From Sulfitobacter sp. F26169L (GTDB lineage Bacteria > Pseudomonadota > Alphaproteobacteria > Rhodobacterales > Rhodobacteraceae), in assembly GCF_026410285.1 (NCBI RefSeq), contig NZ_JAPMLP010000003.1:310001-374000 (forward strand): a stretch of 64,000 nt of DNA, given 5' to 3'. Positions 34,646 to 43,981 of this stretch are shown one piece after another. The notes beneath the pieces were generated by a model, which searched no databases, was not told the DNA's origin, and saw nothing but the letters and a program-made list of their open reading frames with translations. Position numbers and translations under genes: made by a program. Position 1 is the stretch's first letter; each line of letters starts with the position of its first letter.

Positions 34646-37504
34646 ATGAAGCCTAATTTTGCACTATCCCTGTCTTTTGAAGGCATAAAGCTGTTGCACC
34701 GCGCGGCAGGTGGCTGGCGTGAGGTGGGCGAGGTTTCGGTCACCTCCGAAGATCTGGCCGGAGAGCTTGCTGTTCTGCGGAAAACCGCTGCAAGCCTCGA
34801 ACCGGGAGGTGTGCGGTCGAAACTGATCATTCCCGACAGCCAGATTAAATACCTGACAATTGAAACGATCGGTCTGTCAGAAGCTGCACGGCGCAGGGCC
34901 GCCGAAAATGCGCTGCACGATGCCACACCCTATGCGGTGTCGGAACTGGCCTATGATATCAGTCTGGATGGCGCCAAAACTCACATCGCGGCGGTGGCGC
35001 AGGAAACGCTTGTAGAGGCAGAAGCGTTTGCAACCGAACATCGCTTCCATCCGGTCAGTTTTGTCGCCATGCCCGGTGATGTCCCCTATCTGGGAGAGCC
35101 GTTCTTTGGTCCTGCAGCCGGTGCTGCCGATCTGCTTGCACCGGACGAGACTGTAGAGTCTGACGGGATCGCAGTGGTAATTGTAGGGTCCAATTCGCCG
35201 GAATCGGAGACAGCGCCGGAACCGGACGTTCAGGAAGAACCGGTGGCGAAGCCCCCCCCTCCGCAGCCCGAGCCGACGCCAAAGCCGGAGCCGGCGGTAG
35301 ATCAAGCCCCCGCACCCGAGCCGGAACGCCCACAAGCACCAGCACAGCCAGCGCCGCCTCAGGATGCACCTTCGCCAAAACCGGCGACACCGGCACCCGT
35401 TGAGCAAAAAACCGCAGATGCGGAGCCGGTCGCCACAGCGGCCCCCTCTGCGGCAAAACCGGAGCGCGAAGCGGAATTGCCGCTGGACTTGCCATCGGTT
35501 GAGCCTGCTGAACCAGCCAAAACCAACACTCCGGTGCCAGCAGAAAAACCCGCCACAGCTGCTGCGGATCCTGCCACCGATGCAACGCCTGCGGTGGCCA
35601 AACCCGCGCCGTTGAAAGACCCGACGCCGCCAGCCTCAACTACTGCACCACAGCAAAGCCCGGCTCAGGCCGACACGCCCGATTCGGCGCGCGCGCGCGC
35701 GATGGCCGCTGCTGCCGCGGTGGTAGCGCCAAGCAAGCCTACAATCGCGACCGCACATAAGAAACCGACCGAACCGGCGCCATCTACCGCAGCACCGACA
35801 ACAACCTTTTCCAGCAGGCGCGCGCCCGCCGCCGCCCCAGCGGCAACAGGACCTTCGACAGCAAAACCGCTTGGTGGTGCGCAGCGGGCGACGTCCCCCA
35901 CACCCGCGCCCGACAGCAGCTCTCTCACCCAGCAGCCAGCTGCGATTGCCGACGAAACCACACCGCCCACGTCCAAGATCGCGGGTTTCCTGAGCCGCCG
36001 CAAACCGCGCACCGGTGCGGCCGCGCCGTTGCCCGCCCCCACTGCCCGCGTTGCCTCCGCCCATAGCGAAGCCGAGCGGATGACCGTGTTCGGTGCGCGT
36101 GCGGAACACGTTGGCGGCAAGCCGCGATTTCTTGGCCTGATCATGACGGTGATCCTTTTGGTGTTCCTTGCCGGTGTTGCCGCGTGGGCTGCTGTATTTC
36201 TGGATGAGGGAATTGCAGGTCTGATGCGGGGCGACAAAGGCCGCGCAACAGCATCCGCACCCGAAAATCAGATTGACCCCGAAATCATCCGCACGCCGGA
36301 TGGACAGGATGAAACTGCGCAAACCACTGGTGACAGCGTTCAGATCGCGGCGCTTGATCCGGTCCTGTCTGCCGAAGACACAGCAGTTCTTGATGCGATG
36401 CAAAATCCGCGCCCCGAACCACAACTACCCGTGATTACAGAGCAGGAAGCCGCAGCGCGTTACGCTGTTACGGGCATCTGGCCGCTTGCGCCGGAAACGC
36501 CCCTGACGCAGCCGGCCACCGTGTCCGACCCGGTGTATCGCAGCAGCCTTGACGCGGTAAGCACCGCCAACGATGCCCTTGCCCTGCCCGCCCCCGGCGG
36601 TTTCGAGACTGATACACAACTGGTTGCAATGGTATCGCCACCACCATTCGGGCAAACTACACAACTGGACGCGGGGGGCCTGATTATCCCCACGCCCGAT
36701 GGGGTTGTCACACCGGAAGGCTACACGCTGATCGCTGCCAGTCCGCCGCGCAAACCGCCAGACACGCTGACCCGCTTTGCCAACCAGCCCGATGCAGCTA
36801 TTCCCGCCGCGGCCCCTTCTCCGCTGCTTAAGTTCCGGCCGAAAAACCGCCCCCTCGGTCTTGCCGAACGTTCAGAGCGGGCCCAGCTGGGCGGCGTGAC
36901 CCGTTCCGAGCTTGCAGCCTACCGCCCCGCATTGCGTCCGCGCTCGATTCAGGACCGTGCGCGGCAAGCGGACGAAGAGGCCGAAAGGGCCAAAGAGGCA
37001 GAGGAAGCACGCGCAGCTGCAGCTGCACAAGCCGCCACCGCAGCAGCGGCTGCTGCTCTTGCAGTGCCACAGCCAACAATAGCGGCGAATGCAACCGTTA
37101 TTCAGAACGCAACCAAATATGCCACATCACAATCCAAACGCCCCGATACACGGCCCCGCAATTTTGCCCGTGTTGTGAAACGCGCCGAACGCGCGCAGCC
37201 ACAGGAAACAAGGGTTGCCGCGGCAGCCTCCGTAGCCCCGCGCAGTGTTTCACCGAGCATCCCGTCCAAAGCATCGGTTGCGCGCAGCGCCACCGTGAAA
37301 AACGCTATTAACCTGCGCAGGGTTAATTTGATTGGCGTTTACGGCAAACCCTCCAGCCGGCGCGCATTGGTTCGTCTGTCCAACGGGCGTTATCAGAAGG
37401 TGCGGGTCGGCGACCGGATCGACGGTGGTCGTGTTTCCGCGATAAGCAACTCCGAGTTGCGCTACTCCAAAGGTGGTCGCAACGTCGTCTTGAAGATGCC
37501 TTAA
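34646..37504 (+). CDS. Long membrane protein: PilM/GspL-like head, Pro/Ala linker, PilP/GspC-like tail
   Basis: 952 aa. Residues 1 to about 180 look like the actin-fold part of PilM/GspL (FALSLSFEGIKLLHRAAGGW, LIIPDSQIKYLTIETIGLSE, AYDISLDG). A very long Pro/Ala/Glu linker follows (about 185-490), then one membrane helix (LGLIMTVILLVFLAGVAAWA, about 495-518), a second low-complexity region with an Arg/Ala coiled segment (RARQADEEAERAKEAEEA), and a small beta domain at the end (RRVNLIGVYGKPSSRRALVR, VRVGDRIDGGRVSAISNS) like PilP/GspC. The topology would link cytoplasm and periplasm in one chain. No pilus or secretion genes adjoin. Function unknown; domain matches are by eye. Confidence 0.6.
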   Translation: MKPNFALSLSFEGIKLLHRAAGGWREVGEVSVTSEDLAGELAVLRKTAASLEPGGVRSKLIIPDSQIKYLTIETIGLSEAARRRAAENALHDATPYAVSELAYDISLDGAKTHIAAVAQETLVEAEAFATEHRFHPVSFVAMPGDVPYLGEPFFGPAAGAADLLAPDETVESDGIAVVIVGSNSPESETAPEPDVQEEPVAKPPPPQPEPTPKPEPAVDQAPAPEPERPQAPAQPAPPQDAPSPKPATPAPVEQKTADAEPVATAAPSAAKPEREAELPLDLPSVEPAEPAKTNTPVPAEKPATAAADPATDATPAVAKPAPLKDPTPPASTTAPQQSPAQADTPDSARARAMAAAAAVVAPSKPTIATAHKKPTEPAPSTAAPTTTFSSRRAPAAAPAATGPSTAKPLGGAQRATSPTPAPDSSSLTQQPAAIADETTPPTSKIAGFLSRRKPRTGAAAPLPAPTARVASAHSEAERMTVFGARAEHVGGKPRFLGLIMTVILLVFLAGVAAWAAVFLDEGIAGLMRGDKGRATASAPENQIDPEIIRTPDGQDETAQTTGDSVQIAALDPVLSAEDTAVLDAMQNPRPEPQLPVITEQEAAARYAVTGIWPLAPETPLTQPATVSDPVYRSSLDAVSTANDALALPAPGGFETDTQLVAMVSPPPFGQTTQLDAGGLIIPTPDGVVTPEGYTLIAASPPRKPPDTLTRFANQPDAAIPAAAPSPLLKFRPKNRPLGLAERSERAQLGGVTRSELAAYRPALRPRSIQDRARQADEEAERAKEAEEARAAAAAQAATAAAAAALAVPQPTIAANATVIQNATKYATSQSKRPDTRPRNFARVVKRAERAQPQETRVAAAASVAPRSVSPSIPSKASVARSATVKNAINLRRVNLIGVYGKPSSRRALVRLSNGRYQKVRVGDRIDGGRVSAISNSELRYSKGGRNVVLKMP

Positions 37505-37544
37505 AGGCGCCTAAGCGCGGTAACACTCCGACATTCCAAAACCA

Positions 37545-37572
37545 AATGCGCGAAGCTCCTGCTCCGCGCATT
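37545..37572. terminator. Terminator between convergent genes
   Basis: AATGCGCG (37545-37552) pairs with CGCGCATT (37565-37572), followed by an AT-rich ATTTATATTATTTAT stretch. It serves the long fusion gene and possibly hpd. Confidence 0.65.
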
Positions 37573-37616
37573 ATTTATATTATTTATACTGTCTGTCTGC
37601 GTTTAGAGCGGTGTAG

Positions 37617-38711
37617 CTAGTTGCCCGTCAACTCGCCACTGTCGATCTGCTCCTGCTCGATGCTCTCGAACAGTGCCTTGAAATTCCCCTCGCCGAATCC
37701 ATCGTCGCCTTTACGTTCGATAAATTCGAAAAAGATTGGGCCAATCACGGTTTTGGAAAAAATTTGCAGCAATATCCGTGTCTCTCCACCGTCGACCACA
37801 CCTTCGCCGTCAATCAGAATGCCGTGCTTTTTCATACGGTCCAGCGGTTCTTCGTGGCCGACGACACGGGTTTTGCTTAGCTCATAGTACGTTTCCGGTG
37901 GTGGTGGCATGAATTTCAGGCCGTTGTCGGCAATTGCATCAGTTGCGTCATAAATATTGCGCGCGCCCACCGCGATATGCTGGATACCCTCGCCGTTATA
38001 CTTTTTCAGATAGGAAACGATCTGCCCTGTCTCGCCGCGATCTTCGTTCAACGGAATACGGATCCGTCCACAAGGAGAGGTAAGCGCGCGCGAAAACAGG
38101 CCTGTAAACTTGCCCTCGATATCAAAAAACCGGATTTCACGGAAACTGAACAAATCACCGTAGAATTTGAACCATTTGTCCATGTTTCCCTTGAACACGT
38201 TATGCGTCAGGTGATCGAGATAGTAAAAGCCGACCCCCTCGGGCTTGGATTTCGCGATCCAGTCATATTCCCAGTTATAGGGCGAGGTATCGTAATACTG
38301 ATCCACAAAATACAATAGCGATCCACCGATGCCCATAATGGCAGGCACATCCAACACCTTGCCATCGCCTGTGTATTCTTCGGCACCGTTCGCCACCGCA
38401 TGGGCCAATGCCTTTTGCGCATCCACCACACGCCACCCCATCGACGGCGCACAGGGCCCGTGCAATTCAACAAAATTCGCGGCAAAGCTGTCGGGATCGT
38501 GGTTCAAAACATAGGTGATATCACCCTGTTGCCATAGCTCGATAGCCTTGGTCTTGTGGTTTGCCACATGACTATAGCCCATCTTGCGAAAGACTTCGCG
38601 CAGTTCTTCAGGGTTGGGAGAGGCATATTCAACAAATTCGAAACCGTCTGTACCAGCCGGATTTTCAGCGGTGATTTCGGATTTCGGCGCGTCGTGCGGG
38701 AATGGTCCCAT
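37617..38711 (-). CDS. hpd: 4-Hydroxyphenylpyruvate dioxygenase
   Basis: 364 aa Fe(II) dioxygenase that converts 4-hydroxyphenylpyruvate to homogentisate in tyrosine catabolism. It has two VOC-fold halves, with iron ligands in LDHLTHNV and IQHIAVGARNIYDA (His residues) and Glu in FFEFIERKG. The C-terminal gating helix FGEGNFKALFESIEQEQ is present. It starts MGPFPHDAPKSE. Divergent from an Lrp-family regulator, with symmetrical operators in the shared gap. No homogentisate dioxygenase gene is nearby. Confidence 0.95.
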   Translation of the reverse strand: MGPFPHDAPKSEITAENPAGTDGFEFVEYASPNPEELREVFRKMGYSHVANHKTKAIELWQQGDITYVLNHDPDSFAANFVELHGPCAPSMGWRVVDAQKALAHAVANGAEEYTGDGKVLDVPAIMGIGGSLLYFVDQYYDTSPYNWEYDWIAKSKPEGVGFYYLDHLTHNVFKGNMDKWFKFYGDLFSFREIRFFDIEGKFTGLFSRALTSPCGRIRIPLNEDRGETGQIVSYLKKYNGEGIQHIAVGARNIYDATDAIADNGLKFMPPPPETYYELSKTRVVGHEEPLDRMKKHGILIDGEGVVDGGETRILLQIFSKTVIGPIFFEFIERKGDDGFGEGNFKALFESIEQEQIDSGELTGN

Positions 38712-38740
38712 GGTGATATCCTCCGGATTGGTGTGATTGC

Positions 38741-38819
38741 GGCGTAGTATACGCCCTTGACGATAAGAAGTTTGCGCAAAATCCTGTATTTACAACGGCA
38801 GGTATGCGTAAACTACGCA
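38741..38819. promoter_or_regulatory. Operator set between hpd and the Lrp regulator
   Basis: Two sites have the same symmetry: GGCGTA-GTA-TACGCC (38741-38755) and TGCGTA-AAC-TACGCA (38805-38819), 64 bases apart (about six turns). A third palindrome TTTGCGCAAA lies at 38771-38780. Lrp/AsnC proteins bind such spaced palindromic sites as octamers. A TTGACG -35-like element is at 38757-38762. Confidence 0.6.
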
Positions 38820-38852
38820 CAGAAATCTGTATTGAAGGAAAAAGACCGCACA

Positions 38853-39308
38853 ATGTTGGATGAAATTGACAAACGTCTGCTTGCCGCGCTGCAAAAGAAT
38901 GCCCACCTCACCGCCCACCAGTTGGGAGAGATGCTTAACCTCTCCCCCTCTCAGGCCGGCCGCCGCCGCCAGAGGCTAGAGGCAGAGGCGATCATCGAAG
39001 GCTATACCGCGCGCCTTGATCCGCGACGGCTGGGGTTGGCTGTGCAAGGCTTTGTTCAGGTTCATCTGGGCACACACGGGCCGGAACACTCTGCCAGCTT
39101 TGCGCGCCTAATCGCCAATCGGGGTGAAATTGTAAGCGCCTGGACGATGACAGGGGATGCGGATTACCTGCTGCGCGTTTACTGTGAGGACTTGCCTGCC
39201 CTTAACAGGTTGATTCACGAAGTCTTGCTGCCCCATAAGGCGGTAGCCCGTGTTCAAAGCCAGATCGTAATGGACCAACTCAAACGCGATAGCCCCCTAC
39301 CCACCTAG
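38853..39308 (+). CDS. Lrp/AsnC-family regulator, probably of hpd
   Basis: 151 aa. It has an N-terminal helix-turn-helix (LDEIDKRLLAALQKNAHLTA, LSPSQAGRRRQRLEAEAII) and a C-terminal RAM ligand domain (VSAWTMTGDADYLLRVYCED with the G-D-Y-D-type core, here GDADYLL). I start at ATG 38853, which gives the canonical MLDEIDKRLL; TTG codons upstream are less likely. Divergence from hpd suggests activation by tyrosine, phenylalanine or hydroxyphenylpyruvate. Confidence 0.9.
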   Translation: MLDEIDKRLLAALQKNAHLTAHQLGEMLNLSPSQAGRRRQRLEAEAIIEGYTARLDPRRLGLAVQGFVQVHLGTHGPEHSASFARLIANRGEIVSAWTMTGDADYLLRVYCEDLPALNRLIHEVLLPHKAVARVQSQIVMDQLKRDSPLPT

Positions 39309-39337
39309 CGCCGCGCGCGCGCCCTTGAAGGACACCC

Positions 39338-41242
39338 ATGGACGGATTTCTGTTTCAAGCCACAATTTACCTCGCCGCAGCCGTGATCGCTGTACCCATC
39401 GCAGCCCGCCTCGGGCTGGGATCGGTTCTGGGATATCTTGCTGCCGGTATTCTGATCGGGCCTGTATTTGGACTGGTCGGGGCCGAAACGAAGGATCTGC
39501 AACATTTCGCCGAATTCGGCGTGGTGATGATGCTTTTCCTGATCGGACTGGAGCTGGAGCCCCGCGCGCTGTGGGACATGCGCCACAAGTTGCTTGGCCT
39601 CGGTGGCCTGCAGATTGTGGTCAGCACATTGGCATTGATGGGCATTGCAATGGCCTATGGCCAACCTTGGGGCGTTTCCTTTGCCATCGGTCTAACGCTG
39701 TCGCTCAGCTCGACCGCGATTGTTCTACAAACCCTTTCGGAAAAGGGTCTTATGCAGACTGCTGGCGGACGTTCGGTGTTTTCGGTTCTGCTATCACAGG
39801 ATATCGCTGTCATTCCGATGCTGGCGTTTTTGCCTTTGCTTGCGGTCACGCTACCAATAGCAACAGTATCGCCCGATGGTTCGATCGTGGTAGAAGGCGT
39901 AAAAGCTGATGACCACAACACGGATCACGGTGGTGGCGCTGTCAATGCTGCATTCAATTTTATCGACAGTTTGCCTGCATGGGGCGTTACTCTAGTCACA
40001 ATCGGCGCGATCGCAGGCATAATCATTACCGGCGTGTTTTTTACCCGTCCGGTTTTCCGCTATATCCATTCTGCAAAACTGCGCGAAATGTACACCGCAC
40101 TTGCGCTGCTGATTGTGGTCGGGATTTCGTTTATCATGGTGCTGGTCGGACTGTCGCCTGCGCTGGGGGCGTTCCTTGCCGGTGTGGTGCTGGCCAGCTC
40201 CGAATTCCGTCACGAACTTGAAACCGACCTTGAGCCGTTCAAGGGTCTGCTGTTGGGCCTGTTTTTCATTACCGTCGGTGCAGGTATCAATTTCGCCCTT
40301 CTGGCCTCGGATTTTGTGATCATTCTGGGAATGGCCTTGCTGGTTATTCTGGTCAAAGGTGTCATTCTCTTTGCGTTGGGCAAGCTGTTCAAGCTGCGAG
40401 GGCGGGATCAGTGGCTGTTTGCCCTTGGTCTGGCGCAGGCGGGCGAGTTCGGTTTTGTGTTGGTCAGCTTTTCCGTTGCGACCGGCGTCATGCCGGACAA
40501 TGTCGCAGAAACGCTGCTGTTGATCATCGCGCTGACGATGTTGATTACGCCGCTGTTGTTCATTCTGTTCGAACTGATTTCGAAACGCAGCAGCGATGAC
40601 AGCGTACGCATGCCCGATGACGAGATTGATTCAGAAGGTCCTGTCATTATCGCAGGTGTCGGGCGGTTCGGACAGATTGTGAACCGTCTGGTTCAGGCAT
40701 CGGGGTTTGAAACGGTGGTTCTGGATCACAACCCCGACACCATCGCAGTCATGCGCCGCTTTGGCTTCAAGGCATTTCTGGGTGACCCCACCCGCCCCGA
40801 TATTTTGCGAAAAGCAGGATTGGCAGATGCGCGGGTGCTTATGGTTGCGCTGGATGATCGCAAGGCTGCACGTGAACTGGTGAAATATGCCCGTGCACAG
40901 CGCCCTGATCTTCATATTGTTGTGCGCGCCCATGACCGCATGGATGTCTATCACCTGTACCAATCTGGTGCGAATGATATCGTACGTGAGATGTTTGACA
41001 GTTCGTTGCGCGCAGGGCGTTACGTGCTGGAGAACCTCGGACTGTCGGAGTATGAGGCCGCAGAGGCCCAGCGCCTGTTCTATCACCACGACCGTATGTC
41101 CATACGCGAGTTGGCCGACCTGTGGCGGCCCGATATCGCACCGGGCGAGAACAAGGCCTATGTGGCCCGCGCTAAGGAACTGGAGAAGGATCTGGAAACT
41201 GCATTTCTGAACCGCACAGAAGAGGACGACAAGCGCGCCTAA
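39338..41242 (+). CDS. Kef-type potassium/proton antiporter (CPA2 family)
   Basis: 634 aa. The N-terminal part has about 12 membrane helices with the CPA2 signature (YLAAGILIGPVFGLV, GVVMMLFLIGLELEP, LSLSSTAIVLQTLSEKG, SQDIAVIPML). The C-terminal part is an RCK/TrkA-N domain with a NAD loop (VIIAGVGRFGQIVNRLV). It resembles KefB/KefC, glutathione-gated K+ efflux systems, but the KefF/KefG partner is not adjacent. A loop around 170-200 is rich in Asp/His (ADDHNTDHGGG). It sits alone, ending in a repeat element before convergent cobT. Confidence 0.9.
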   Translation: MDGFLFQATIYLAAAVIAVPIAARLGLGSVLGYLAAGILIGPVFGLVGAETKDLQHFAEFGVVMMLFLIGLELEPRALWDMRHKLLGLGGLQIVVSTLALMGIAMAYGQPWGVSFAIGLTLSLSSTAIVLQTLSEKGLMQTAGGRSVFSVLLSQDIAVIPMLAFLPLLAVTLPIATVSPDGSIVVEGVKADDHNTDHGGGAVNAAFNFIDSLPAWGVTLVTIGAIAGIIITGVFFTRPVFRYIHSAKLREMYTALALLIVVGISFIMVLVGLSPALGAFLAGVVLASSEFRHELETDLEPFKGLLLGLFFITVGAGINFALLASDFVIILGMALLVILVKGVILFALGKLFKLRGRDQWLFALGLAQAGEFGFVLVSFSVATGVMPDNVAETLLLIIALTMLITPLLFILFELISKRSSDDSVRMPDDEIDSEGPVIIAGVGRFGQIVNRLVQASGFETVVLDHNPDTIAVMRRFGFKAFLGDPTRPDILRKAGLADARVLMVALDDRKAARELVKYARAQRPDLHIVVRAHDRMDVYHLYQSGANDIVREMFDSSLRAGRYVLENLGLSEYEAAEAQRLFYHHDRMSIRELADLWRPDIAPGENKAYVARAKELEKDLETAFLNRTEEDDKRA

Positions 41243-41245
41243 GAT

Positions 41246-41317
41246 AATGGGGCTCTGCCCCGCGCTTGCCCCCGTGGGGCAAGCGCGCCCCGGGATATTT
41301 GGGGCCAAAAGAAATAG
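41246..41317 (+). repeat. Intergenic palindromic repeat, copy 1
   Basis: The element starts AATGGGG, contains internal GC-rich palindromes (GGGGCTCTGCCCC and GCGCTTGCCCC/GGGGCAAGCGC) and ends CCCCGGGATATTTGGGGCC then AAAAGAAATAG. Copy 2 at 57635-57710 shares both ends in reverse orientation. It lies between convergent genes. Confidence 0.65.
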
Positions 41318-41321
41318 AGGA

Positions 41322-42332
41322 TCAGCTATCGCTTACGCCTGCTTCGGCAAAAGTTGCCATGCCGCTGTGACATTCAAGCGCCGCTTTGACAATGTGGATC
41401 GCCAGCGCGGCACCGGAAGCTTCGCCAAGCCGCAAATCAAGTGACAGAACGGGCGTTTTGCCCAATGCGTCCAGCAGGCGCTGGTGTGCCCCTTCGCTGC
41501 TGAGATGACCTGCTATGCAATGATCAAGCGCGCCGCGCTCTGTTTGTTCGAGGCAGGCGGCGGCGGCTGTGCAGATAAAGCCGTCGAGGATTACAGGTAT
41601 TCGCAGGGCGCGCGCGCGGGTGATGGCCCCTGCCATCGCGGCGAGTTCACGTCCGCCAAGGCGGCGGAGCATCTCCAGACCGTCACCATGCCCTTTGTGA
41701 AGGGCAAGCCCTTGTTCCACAACGCGGACCTTGTTTGCAAATCCTGCATCATCAATGCCCGTACCACGACCTGTCCAATCGCCAGCTTCCCCCCCCATCA
41801 GGGCGGCCGCCAAAGCGGCTGCGGGAGTGGTGTTACCGATGCCCATTTCCCCTACAACCAGCAAATCGACTTCCTCACTCACCGCATCCCAGCCCGATGC
41901 AAGGGCACTGATGATCTCAGTTTCGGACATGGCCGGACCTTGGGTGAAATCATTTGTCGGTTGGTCGAGGTGCAGGGCGTGAACATCCAGTTTCGCACCC
42001 GCCGCGCGCGCTAGCTGGTTGATGGCAGCACCGCCGTGTTGAAAATTCAACACCATCTGTTCTGTCACCTCTGCGGGAAAAGCAGAGACACCAAGGGCCG
42101 CGACGCCGTGATTGCCTGCAAAGACGATAATCTGTGGAGCATTGATACTGGGACGCGAATCGCCGCGCCATCCGGCGTACCACTGCGCAATCTCCTCCAG
42201 ACGGCCCAGCGCGCGGGGCGGTTTGGTCAGTTGCCCGTTGCGCGCGCCTGCATCTGCAAATGCTGCTGCATCCGGTGCCGGTTGCTCGGCGAGAATCGCC
42301 CGAAAGTCGTCGAGATCGGAAAACGCTGCCAT
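41322..42332 (-). CDS. cobT: Nicotinate-nucleotide-dimethylbenzimidazole phosphoribosyltransferase
   Basis: 336 aa CobT, which makes alpha-ribazole phosphate for the lower ligand of cobalamin. Family blocks are [21 protein letters not shown] (here [18 protein letters not shown]), [33 protein letters not shown], and [15 protein letters not shown], with the C-terminal catalytic Glu in [10 protein letters not shown]. Divergent from cobS, forming a small cobalamin-tail assembly pair. Only about 80 bases separate the starts, with no visible B12 riboswitch. Confidence 0.95.
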   Translation of the reverse strand: MAAFSDLDDFRAILAEQPAPDAAAFADAGARNGQLTKPPRALGRLEEIAQWYAGWRGDSRPSINAPQIIVFAGNHGVAALGVSAFPAEVTEQMVLNFQHGGAAINQLARAAGAKLDVHALHLDQPTNDFTQGPAMSETEIISALASGWDAVSEEVDLLVVGEMGIGNTTPAAALAAALMGGEAGDWTGRGTGIDDAGFANKVRVVEQGLALHKGHGDGLEMLRRLGGRELAAMAGAITRARALRIPVILDGFICTAAAACLEQTERGALDHCIAGHLSSEGAHQRLLDALGKTPVLSLDLRLGEASGAALAIHIVKAALECHSGMATFAEAGVSDS

Positions 42333-42411
42333 TGCAAAACCCTCATTGCCAGACCGGTGTTGCCTGTTTACCCAATAAGGTGCTGCTCACAAGCGTTGAA
42401 AGGGGCGTTGC

Positions 42412-43161
42412 ATGGATAAAAATGACTACGCCGGCCAGGTGTGGCTTGCGGCGGTGTTGTTGACCCGTCTGCCGCTGCCGCATTTGCCGCCACGCGCCTT
42501 TTCGCAAGGCGCGCGTGCCGTTTGGGCCTATCCGGTGGTCGGCTTGGGGCTGGGCGCTGCAGGGGCGGTGACTGCGTACGTGGCCCTTTGGGCCGGTCTG
42601 CCAGTCTTCATTGCGTCGGTGCTGGCGTTGGGCGCAGTGATGCTGCTGACCGGCGCAATGCACGAAGACGGGTTAGCCGATGTATTTGACGGGTTCTGGG
42701 GTGGCACCACCCCTGCGCGGCGTCTGGAGATCATGCGTGACAGCCAGATCGGCACCTATGGCGTTCTGGCACTGCTGCTGGTCACGCTATTGCGGATCAG
42801 TGCGCTTGCTGTCGTGCTGGATAGCGGCTGGCCTGTGCTGCTAGCTGCTGCGGCGCTATCGCGCGCGATGATGCCTGCGGTGATGCACGCCCTGCCCTAC
42901 GCCCGCACGGATGGGTTGTCGCGCAGCGTCGGGCGGCCCGATATCGTTCCTGTCGTGGCTGGTTTGGGGATTGGCGGGCTGATCGCCTTTTTGAGTTTGG
43001 GTATGATCGCCTTGATGGCAATACTTGCGGCATTTCTGGTGGGTATAATCCTCACCGCCGTAGCAAGGCGCAAGATCGGCGGGCAGACGGGCGATGTGCT
43101 GGGCGCGGTTCAGCAATTGAGCGAGACAGCCATTTTGCTTACCTGCGCTGTGATGGTATAA
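42412..43161 (+). CDS. cobS: Adenosylcobinamide-GDP ribazoletransferase
   Basis: 249 aa membrane enzyme that joins adenosylcobinamide-GDP to alpha-ribazole (phosphate) to complete cobalamin. The catalytic acidic motif GAMHEDGLADVFDGFWGG and the DSQIGTYG block are conserved, with about six membrane helices. Also called CobV. Divergent partner of cobT. Confidence 0.94.
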   Translation: MDKNDYAGQVWLAAVLLTRLPLPHLPPRAFSQGARAVWAYPVVGLGLGAAGAVTAYVALWAGLPVFIASVLALGAVMLLTGAMHEDGLADVFDGFWGGTTPARRLEIMRDSQIGTYGVLALLLVTLLRISALAVVLDSGWPVLLAAAALSRAMMPAVMHALPYARTDGLSRSVGRPDIVPVVAGLGIGGLIAFLSLGMIALMAILAAFLVGIILTAVARRKIGGQTGDVLGAVQQLSETAILLTCAVMV

Positions 43162-43166
43162 AAGGA

Positions 43167-43195
43167 AACGGCGCCTGAAATAACCAGACGCCGTT
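43167..43195. terminator. Hairpin between cobS and carD
   Basis: AACGGCG (43167-43173) pairs with CGCCGTT (43189-43195) across a 15-base loop. Shared by the convergent genes. Confidence 0.55.
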
Positions 43196-43202
43196 CGATA
43201 CT

Positions 43203-43721
43203 TTAGGCCGCCGGAGCGATGCGGCTGTCGAGGACATCGCCGATCTGCTTGCCCGCAGCCAGTTCATCCCCCCCTGCAACGGCGGCAACTTCGCGCGTCA
43301 AACGCTCAAGTGCAGCTTCGTACAATTGGCGTTCTGAATAGGATTGTTCGCGCTGGTCGTCGGTGCGGTGCAGGTCACGGACGACTTCGGCAATGGCAAT
43401 CAGATCGCCGGAGTTGATCTTTTGCTCGTATTCCTGCGCGCGGCGTGACCACATGGCACGCTTCACCTTGGCCTTGCCCTTGAGGGTTTTCATCGCGTGG
43501 GCGATCACGTCAGGCGAGCTGAGTGCACGCATACCGATTTCCGTTGCCTTATGTGTGGGTACACGCAGGGTCATTTTGTCTTTTTCAAATGCGATCACAA
43601 AAAGTTCCAGCGTGATCCCTGCGATCTCCTGCTCCTCAACGCTGACGATCTGGCCGACGCCATGGGCGGGATAAACGACAAATTCGTTGGGGCGGAAATC
43701 AAGCTTCTTCGATTTGGTCAT
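43203..43721 (-). CDS. carD: CarD-family transcription regulator
   Basis: 172 aa. The N-terminal Tudor-like RNA-polymerase-interaction domain (FRPNEFVVYPAHGVGQIVSV) precedes a helical DNA-binding domain (KTLKGKAKVKRAMWSRRAQEYEQK, with the conserved Trp that contacts the -10 upstream edge). CarD/CdnL proteins stabilise open complexes at rRNA and housekeeping promoters and are usually essential. Transcribed from its own promoter 160 bases upstream, behind fdxA. Confidence 0.94.
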   Translation of the reverse strand: MTKSKKLDFRPNEFVVYPAHGVGQIVSVEEQEIAGITLELFVIAFEKDKMTLRVPTHKATEIGMRALSSPDVIAHAMKTLKGKAKVKRAMWSRRAQEYEQKINSGDLIAIAEVVRDLHRTDDQREQSYSERQLYEAALERLTREVAAVAGGDELAAGKQIGDVLDSRIAPAA

Positions 43722-43880
43722 GGGTCATGTACTCCTTAGGTGGCGCCGTCACAAAGACTGCGCACAACAAACGCACACCTTTCAGACGAACGCCTGAAGG
43801 ATATGCGCAAAAATTCGGGTGATCAGATGTGCCGTGGCAGTCCGGCGCTCAAGGGTGTAAATATAGATGTCATTGACAAT

Positions 43881-43909
43881 ACTATACCACAAAAACGCAC
43901 CCCTTTAAA
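43881..43909 (-). promoter_or_regulatory. Candidate promoter of carD
   Basis: On the minus strand TTTAAA (43904-43909) and TATAGT (43881-43886) are 17 bases apart. The -35 lies inside a 12-bp palindrome CCCTTTAAAGGG (43901-43912), which may be a regulatory site. The rest of the 260-base gap holds no gene I can support. Confidence 0.4.
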
Positions 43910-43981
43910 GGGCGCTCGAACGCCTGTAAAGCAACGCTGAGGCGGGTTTGGGGTCACCGGCTGCGAATCGCGTGGGGCGGC

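Noticed and set aside
35055-36424. Large minus-strand open frames opposite the Pro/Ala linker
   Set aside because: They are a by-product of the GC-rich repetitive linker codons on the plus strand; their composition is not protein-like.
42333-42411. Cobalamin riboswitch between cobT and cobS
   Set aside because: The gap is about 80 bases, too short for the element, and it lacks the B12-box.
43740-43940. 66-aa plus-strand frame in the carD-fdxA gap
   Set aside because: No ribosome-binding site, no family, and it overlaps the likely carD promoter.
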